From positions 14,239,545 through 14,303,544 of the forward strand of contig NC_079134.1 of the NCBI RefSeq assembly GCF_945859705.1: a DNA stretch of 64,000 nt, written 5' to 3'. The stretch is from Episyrphus balteatus (taxonomy: Eukaryota > Arthropoda > Insecta > Diptera > Syrphidae). This document shows, piece by piece, positions 56,711 to 64,000 of the stretch. Within the stretch, counting starts at the first letter, position 1. The number at the start of each line of letters is the position of its first letter. The translations under genes and the position numbers were made by a program. The notes under the pieces are model-generated. The model saw only the letters and a program-made list of their open reading frames with translations. It made no database searches and was not told the DNA's origin.

Positions 56711-59700
56711 GTTACTTAAAGTTTATTTAATTTTTTTTATTTTAATTTGCGCTCTTTACCTTGATTTAAACAACAAAAAAAATTTTCTTGCAAAAGAGAC
56801 AACTTTATTACCTTTTTATTATTTTTTGTCCATTTAGATATTATAATTATATTATGATAATTGTATCTTTAAAAAAAATAAACAAAAGCAAAATTAATTT
56901 AATTTAATACAAAAAAAGAAATATAATAAAACAACAACAAAAAAAAAACATTATAAATATATTTATATTATTCTTTTCCTATATATTATATATTATTTTG
57001 TTTTTAATTTTTAATTAAAATTTGTTTTAATATTAACATTATACAATGTAAAAAAAACACAACAGTTAAGTGAAATGAAAAAAACAAAACAAGAGTATTT
57101 TACATTGCATGATTGAACTTTATTTTTTTGGGACAATTTTAAGTAGACAAATGTTGATATTTTGTGAAAATAATAATAAAAAAAAAACTGAAAAAATATC
57201 GAAATCATGAAATATTTAAAAAAAAAAGTGGCTTTGTTTATTTTTATTTCTTTTTTTATTTTGTATCGCTTATTATTATCAATATGAAGTAGCATTTTGA
57301 TTTGGAAGAATATGAATAAGTGAAGAAAGTTTGACTGATGAAAAAAGCACTGCAGTGCCAGAGTCCTTTTGCAGCAACTGAAACATAAGTCAATCAGACA
57401 GACATGATTCTTAGGGGCTTTATGCATGAATTGAACAAAATAAATGATTTTTAATCAGCTTTCTAGTTTTATATTTCTTGGAACGTTAAGATAATTTGAA
57501 AGTAATAATTTGGGCTGTGGGTGCGAGCTTCTGTTAGGCAATCTACGAACTATTCAGGGTTACATCGTCCCTCATCTCACGAACTGATACAACTGGGCCG
57601 ACGCTAGAACTAAAAGCATTTAATTTGGTTCAATTAAAGGTTTTAAAAAACTGTCGTTTTAACCAAACTATGAACTGTCACTCTTCAATTGTATCAAGTT
57701 ACGTGTTCAAACCCTTGCATTTTTCATGTTTTTTTTTTTAAATATGTGTGGTAAAAGTTTTAACTTTAAAACATAATTCCATCGTGGAAAAAGTCAAATA
57801 GTATAGAGAACATCTTTCCATTATTATCTGATCGTTTGCGTTAAAAAAAATATTCAGTAAGCAAGAGTGGCAAGTTTACTAATTTTGAGGAATAGCTTTG
57901 CCCAAAGTTTATCAATTGCTAAGAGCTAAAAGTTATGTTTCATGATGAGGGATGACGTTTTATTCTAGAGTTTCTCTCAGAGGAAGAATAAAAATAAAGT
58001 ACATATCGTCGGTGAAACCAGAAAAGTGTGTAACTCCATTTTAGCAAATTTTATAGGAGAGCAAAAAAACAAAATCGTTTTGAAGGCATTTGTATGAGTT
58101 TTCATTTTCTAATTTGCTAATAAAATAAAAACTATGAACTTTAAGGGGATTATGAGTTTAAGGAACGGTAGATATTAGGTTTGTCTAACAGATGGCATTC
58201 AAATCTCATTTTCAGAAAATTTGGAGTTACACACTTTTCTGGTTTCACCGACGATATGTATTATGTATGTACATAAATAAATATGAAAACATTATATTGG
58301 TCTTTTCTTAAGAATGGACTAAATGGATACATGAGGTTAGATTTAGGATCCAAATTCATATTTTTGGAATATTCGCTTTATGTGTCACAAACCCTCTTAT
58401 AATTTCTAAAATCGTCTGCATCTGTAAGGAGTTAGTCGTTCGTCATATCGGTTGATAAGCCAAGCTTACAGTTATCAGATCGTAAGAAAAGTTGAGAATG
58501 TGATTGATAAAACGAGGGTGGTGTTATAGTTTGTAGTATGACTGGTTGATCATCAATTTTCACTTAAAATTTTTAGATCTATGAGCTATCCAATATTTGA
58601 GTGAAAATTACATGGATACATAGCTCTTAACATTTTTGCAAAACAAAAATGTTGTATAGCGGAAAATTCTTGGACAATTTTTTTCTTTTTTGGGAGAATA
58701 CAAGCATGATTCATATAGAATCTGAAAATTTTCCGTTCGAAGTAGGTACTTATCCTATGGGAGTAATTATATTATTGAAGAAGTTGTTTCAAATTAAGCG
58801 AGAATCTTACATGAACTGCAACTTGAAACTCTTCATAAAAGTTCAGTCATTTCGGGCCTTAGTTTGGGTGTATGTACATATGTTCTTTGGGCGTTGAAAA
58901 GTATATTTTAATCTAATGTAAAGGCTTTATGGAAGTTCATCGACTATCGTTAATCTGCATCGTGAATTTCCCTGGAAAAATTTTGTTCCTCCGGAATTTT
59001 TTGCTAAATAGTGAATTTCGCTCGAAATTTCATTCTAAGGAACAAAAACTTATTGCCAATACCAAGAATTTCCGAGGGAAATTTAAAGAAATTTTAATTT
59101 CCATATGCGAGCAAATGAAACAATCCCAGGGTAACTTTTATTTACGATAGCCCCATTAAAACATCAAATACTCGGACTCGGAAGTAACTGGGTAGTGTAG
59201 CGTTACTTGAATCACTTGCGTTCTGTAAAAAAAAACTTATGATGGCTTAAGAAATTTAAATAAATTAAAGCTATATTTGAAGACTTAAAGCTATGTAAGA
59301 ATTCGTGTGGAACAGTTGAAGCTGGAAAATAAAAAAAAGGGACTAGCACCAGATCTACACTTCTAAGCTAAAAACGATGTAAGTACCATCTTCACTTCTT
59401 AATTGTCATCCAAAAAATCTTGTGAACTATTAGGGTTTTTTACCGCATTGTTTAACTCTTGCTTGTTTCATTTATTGTTTTATTGTTTAACATTTTGTAT
59501 TTAATTTTGAACAGTCAACTTTTTTTTAATAAGAAATGGAAACGATTTTTACGAGATCAAAACTAATGAAATGATCTATGTAGATTTTATTAAAATAAAT
59601 CTGTTGTTTAAATATTAATACAAATTAAAAATGAACAAACAATCTTTCGTCCTGAAAAATGCTTAGTAAAAAAACATATAACAGATTTTCTTCCTATAAA

Positions 59701-61288
59701 AAAGAGAAAATACATTTATAAATAATACAATCGCACATTTATTTTTCTTTTATGTTATTAAATAAGTATATATTTATTAATGCTTCTTAAATGCGATTTT
59801 GTTGTATTTGATATATTTGCATATATTAATTCAGAAAAAAATTAACAATTGAGATTATATCAATTAAATTATAATAATATACATTTAGCTTAGCATACAT
59901 AAAAATAAAGAATTATTATTAAAACAAATTGATGTTCTTGCAAACGCCTTTTTTAATAATATTTATTATTAAATGTCCTTATTTTTTAAAAACATTTAAA
60001 ATAAAAAGTAAAACAAAATATTTATTAATTAGCAAAATATTGGATCAAAACGCATAGTATATTTACATTTAATAAATCCATAAAAAAAAACATACATATT
60101 TATGCAAGTGTAAAGAGTTTTTTTCTAAACGAAAATTAATCATAAATAAAAACTCAGCTTTAACAAATTTATTTTTCTTCCATATATGTTTGCTTAGTAT
60201 TCGTTAATAGTTTTTCCCTTTCATCAAATAGGGGGAAATGTGTATTTTTTAAGTAATTTAATTAAATGTTTTAATTTGTTGTTGCTTACAATTTTGTTTA
60301 AAATAAAATGAAAAAAAAATATTAAAATTAAGAAATATCTATTAAAAATATAACAAAAAAAAAACAAAAGAAAAATGAATAATTTTTTTTAGTGAGTAAA
60401 AACTTAATATGAACATTTTTTCTAAATAAAACTTTTCTAGATATTTAAAACAAACAAAAACAAAAAAAAATAAAAACAAAACAAAGGATGTTAAAAAAGA
60501 AAATGTTTTTATCAAACAAAAAAAAAATTATATTATCCATTAACGATATCAATATAAAAATAAATTCTATAATTTATTAAATCAAATGTGAATTAGGAAT
60601 AAACACGTTTCTGTGGTTGTTTTTATTTCAATTTGATTTGCGTTAAAGTAAAAAAAACGACAAGTCTTTAAAACAAAAAATCATGTTTAAGTACTATAAT
60701 TTTCATGAGAAATAAATAAAAAGAATTTAAAATAATTTTATGATTACGAGTTTTTATTCTACGATGAAAAAATCCAAGAGAAAAACATTCCCAGGATTAT
60801 TTCCTCAAATCTATGCCATGGCAGCAACCTTAGAACGTTTAACGTTTTGTTAATTTCTAGAATACACCAACACATTCTAAATTTGTGTCTTAAGGAAAAC
60901 CGATGGCCGGTGGATGGTATAGTAAAAATGAAAACGTTTTTTATATATATTCTATAATATTTCACAAAAAAAGGATTTAGGCCATCTTTACAAAATAAAT
61001 CTTAAAATAAAAAGATATGTTTTTATGTTATTCAATATTAAACAAAAATCACCCTCAAATCAAGAACTGTATAGCTCATTCCTTTTTTCCGAAATAAAAT
61101 TAAAGCCATAAAATCTAGTTTTTAATAACCCTTGAAAAAACACCTTTTTTCTTTAGATATTTGAATGATCCCTTCTGATTCTAGGTTCTTATGTCAAATG
61201 AAGTAATTTAACTTGATATTCTATATTTCATGGGCATAGCAATTCATTAAAAGGTTCATTTGGTTTTCTTTTACAAATAATCTTATAT
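56711..61288. other. Very AT-rich downstream region
   Basis: Apart from the 58002 MITE, this has no exon or element. 56.7-57.3 kb and 59.5-60.8 kb are extremely A-rich with many AATAAA hexamers, compatible with an extended Rtnl1 3' UTR, the 3' UTR of a neighbour, or plain intergenic DNA. Confidence 0.45.
58002..58258. mobile_element. 257-bp MITE with TA target site
   Basis: CATATCGTCGGTGAAACCAG plus AAAAGTGTGTAACTCCA at the left is perfectly inverted at the right end. TA flanks at 58000-58001 and 58259-58260. About 37-bp arms and a TA target fit a Tc1/mariner-derived miniature element. It lies downstream of Rtnl1. Confidence 0.7.
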
Positions 61289-61303
61289 ATCACATCTGTT
61301 ACA

Positions 61304-62499
61304 GCTGATGTCACACACCATGAAGATCGTTGAGCGAGTCTTGGGTAGCCGACTGCGAAAAATAATAAGGCTATCTGATGACCAGTGCGGGTTTGTTGCG
61401 GGTAAATCAACCACAGATGCAATCCAGAGTATCAGAATCATTATGGAAAAACATCGAGATTCCTTGGAGGATTTGCATGTGGTATTGGTTGATTTTGAAA
61501 AAGCATTCGATAGACAACCACGAGATCTGATATGGGTGGCCCTCAGACAACGAGGAGTTCCGGAAACCTATGTGCGGATAATTATGGACATGTATGATGG
61601 AGCAGTTACTAAAGTAAGATGTGCAGCTGGAGTCACCGAAGAATTCGAAATCACAGTAGGTGTACACTAGGGAAGCGTCTTGAGTCCTCTGCTCTTTATT
61701 ACCGTTCTTGATTACCTGCTCGAAGGCAAAGTGACGGACCCAAAAGTGCATCAGTTATTCTTTGCTGACGATGGAGCCATCATAAGTGAAGACCCGATAT
61801 CCCTGCAACGAGCACTTGATGTATGGGTGGATGTTCTAGAAGGTAGTGGGTACCGCATAAGCGCGAAAAAGACAGAATACCTATGCTGCCCATTTTCTGA
61901 TCCACACAGGCCTATTCCTGACATTTATTTGTGTGCTTCCCAAGTGTGAAAAGTTTAAATATCTGGGGTCTATGATAAATAACGAAGGTACTTGTGATGA
62001 CGATATCAATCATCGCGTAAGCGTAGGGTGGATGAAGTGGCGGGAAAATTCTGCTATCTTCTGTGATCGAAAAATGCCCCCTAAGCTGAAAGCAGGAGTA
62101 ACAAAGCTTGATAGAATTAGAAGTACAAAGATCCGAGGAAGCCTTCATGTTAAAAATACCATCTCCCAAAAAATTGAACACGACCGACTCAGTTGGTATT
62201 GCCATGTTCAAAGGAGAGATCCTGAGAACCCCGTCAAAAAAGCAATATCATATAACGTTCCAACACGAAATAAAAAGAAAGGTAGGCCTAAAAACTCCTG
62301 GTACAAGCAAATGCAAAAACACCAGCATTCAGTTGGCCTCAGAAACGGAACAATACAAAACCGGGAGGCTTGCCGCCGATTTCTGAGGTCAACCCGGCGA
62401 ACCCCACAGGCGGATCACTAGTGTGAAGCAGTAACGTGGGAAGGTTATGATCCCCTCGACATCGAGATCATAACAGCGCCGAGAAAAAGGAAGAAGAAG
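61304..62499 (+). pseudogene. RTE-like LINE, 5'-truncated and inactivated
   Basis: The reverse transcriptase begins mid-domain: LSDDQCGFVAGKSTTDAIQS, then VVLVDFEKAFDRQPRDLIW, RQRGVPETYVRIIMDMYDGA, TVGVH, a stop at 61668-61670, GSVLSPLLF, and the catalytic FADDGA box. The frame shifts near 61930, after which KFKYLGSMINNEGTCDDDIN and a C-terminal HDRLSWYCHVQRRD..GRPKNSW segment follow. A stretch of about 25 residues usual before the last part is missing. The 3' tail is GAA-rich without poly(A), as in RTE elements. A 15-bp target duplication ATCACATCTGTTACA flanks it (61289-61303 and 62500-62514). The single TAG replaces the usual glutamine of the HQGS motif. Confidence 0.9.
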
Positions 62500-62698
62500 A
62501 TCACATCTGTTACATAATCTTTCTCTAGCTTGGGTTTAAGGTTTGTGAAGAGATGGCTGAGTCATGTTAGGCTTGTAAGCCATGTTTTGTTGACGCAGGT
62601 TTTTAAAATTTTCCTTTAATCCAATCAAGCTAAATTTCTAACTCTCCGAAAAAATCTGTATGGTTTGAACAAATTCTTTATGATTATACAAAATACAT

Positions 62699-64000
62699 AG
62701 CTCAGGGAAATTAGTCAAAATATGGGCATGAAATCGCATTTTTCGCGGGACAAAATTTTTTTCATGAAATGTGTTCGGGTGGTTGTCCTTATCATAAAAG
62801 TCAATTTGTTGGGATAATTGGAGGTTGGGAACAGCCGCCATCTTGGAAAAGAGATTGGTATCGTTTTTATTGAATAGCTCCATTGTTATTCATTTTAACA
62901 AAAAATGACAAAGGTAAGACTTATTAACAATAAAATTATCTAAGAAATGATATACAAAACAATTCCGTGAGTTGATTAAATTAAATTTTATAGTTGGTCA
63001 AAGTGCGGGTTTGTATCGCAAGGTTGGGACAAAATGACATTTTTTCATATATCTGACGAACTTTTGATTTGTTTGGATAATTCTTCAAGAATGAATTGTA
63101 GTACTTATAATTACCTATAAAATGAGCCCACAATCGTTATTGTCACCATCGTATTGTAGAAGTAATCTAACTCCGAAACTCTTCATGTACTAGTCAAAAG
63201 TAAGAAAAAAGCTGTTTTTTTGCTAGTAGGCCGAGAAAATTTTGGGAGTAGAGGTATAACCAAAATATAAGTACGCAGTTTTGCAGCCATACGCGTGTTA
63301 ATGTCGATTTCGAAGGTCTGACAACTCTAATTTTGTGCTTTATACGGTTTTTGGGGGGTTAAATAACGTAAGTTTTCCAGTTAATGTGAATGGGCTAAAT
63401 TTATACTATTTGAAATTATAAATATACAAGCTGATGCTCTATTATTTTTCCTAAATCTGAACACCCCAATCTTGAGGATGTGACCAATAGAACTATATAT
63501 AAGCCGTTTATACGATTATGTTTTAGAAGCTTTTTTTGTTTAGATTTTTGTTTGTTTATTTGAATTGAAAAGCCTGAAATGGTTAGTTAAAAAAGCTTAT
63601 ATCGTGAGTTCTATTAACCCCATAGCCGAGATTGAGGTGTCCAGATTTAGGAAAAATAATAGAGCATCAGTTTGTATATTTATAATTTCAAATAGTATAA
63701 ATTTAGCCCATTCACATTAACTGGAAAACTTACGTTATTTAACCCCCCAAAAACCGTATAAAGCACAAAATTAGAGTTGTCAGACCTTCGAAATCGACAT
63801 TAACACGCGTATGGCTGCAAAACTGCGTACTTATATTTTGGTTATACCTCTACTCCCAAAATTTTCTCGGCCTACTAGCAAAAAAACAGCTTTTTTCTTA
63901 CTTTTGACTAGTACATGGAGAGTTTCGGAGTTAGATTACTTCTACAATACGATGGTGACAATAACGATTGTGGGCTCATTTTATAGGTAATTATAAGTAC
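62699..64000. mobile_element. Second copy of the 24008-type foldback, cut by the window end
   Basis: It starts AGCTCAGGGAAATTAGT at 62699 exactly as at 24008 and matches its left arm and centre in order (including AACAGCCGCCATCTTGG at about 62831 and the outward MELFNKND frame, minus strand). It then turns back on itself near 63,540 and re-reads the arm in inverse to the end of the window. The right terminus should lie a few hundred bases beyond 64,000. Confidence 0.85.

Noticed and set aside
57011..57427. 138-codon minus-strand open frame downstream of Rtnl1
   Set aside because: The Phe/Lys/Asn-rich translation comes from poly(A)/poly(T)-rich DNA; no protein character.

Overview
The window is AT-rich, intron-dominated animal DNA. 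It carries one recognisable host gene and many short, mostly non-autonomous transposable elements. The gene is the fly orthologue of reticulon (Rtnl1 in Drosophila). Its short coding exons, fly-like splice sites, several alternative first exons and A/T-rich untranslated regions point to a dipteran, probably a brachyceran fly with a larger genome than Drosophila. The species cannot be told from the sequence.

Layout. 1-11.6 kb is non-coding flank or upstream intron with miniature inverted-repeat elements (2.2, 4.3, 8.5, 8.8 and 9.1 kb) and a dead non-LTR retrotransposon fragment (9.6-10.3 kb). Rtnl1 lies on the plus strand. One first coding exon is at 12,175-12,253, followed by a 36-nt microexon (12,564-12,599). 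Two further alternative first exons are at 34,410-34,488 and 45,476-45,545. Four shared exons encode the reticulon domain (53,120-53,327; 53,397-53,605; 53,670-53,775; 56,233-56,293). Every first exon ends in phase 1 and joins in frame to the shared exon at 53,120, giving predicted proteins of 232, 220 and 217 residues. All three carry the same two-hairpin ER membrane domain behind different N-termini.

The roughly 40-kb first intron is packed with repeats. These include a hAT-type element with an 8-bp target duplication and a partial internal duplication (18.2-19.3 kb); a foldback element with a 9-bp target duplication and tandemly repeated arms (21.0-21.5 kb); a nested inverted-repeat element (22.2-22.9 kb); a 1.7-kb foldback (24.0-25.7 kb), with a further copy running off the end of the window (62.7 kb onward); a near-perfect 1.34-kb foldback (31.0-32.3 kb) with a single-arm relic at 38.4-39.0 kb; and several small elements with TTA, TAA or TA target sites.

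Downstream of the Rtnl1 stop, 56.3-61.3 kb is very AT-rich. Then come a 5'-truncated RTE-like LINE with a clear 15-bp target duplication (61.3-62.5 kb) and the second large foldback. No tRNA, rRNA, CRISPR array or second complete host gene was recognised. The most unusual features are the very long intronic hairpins within a transcribed gene, the inverted-repeat element lodged 34 bp upstream of an Rtnl1 start codon, and a 19-bp core motif repeated several times in and around Rtnl1.
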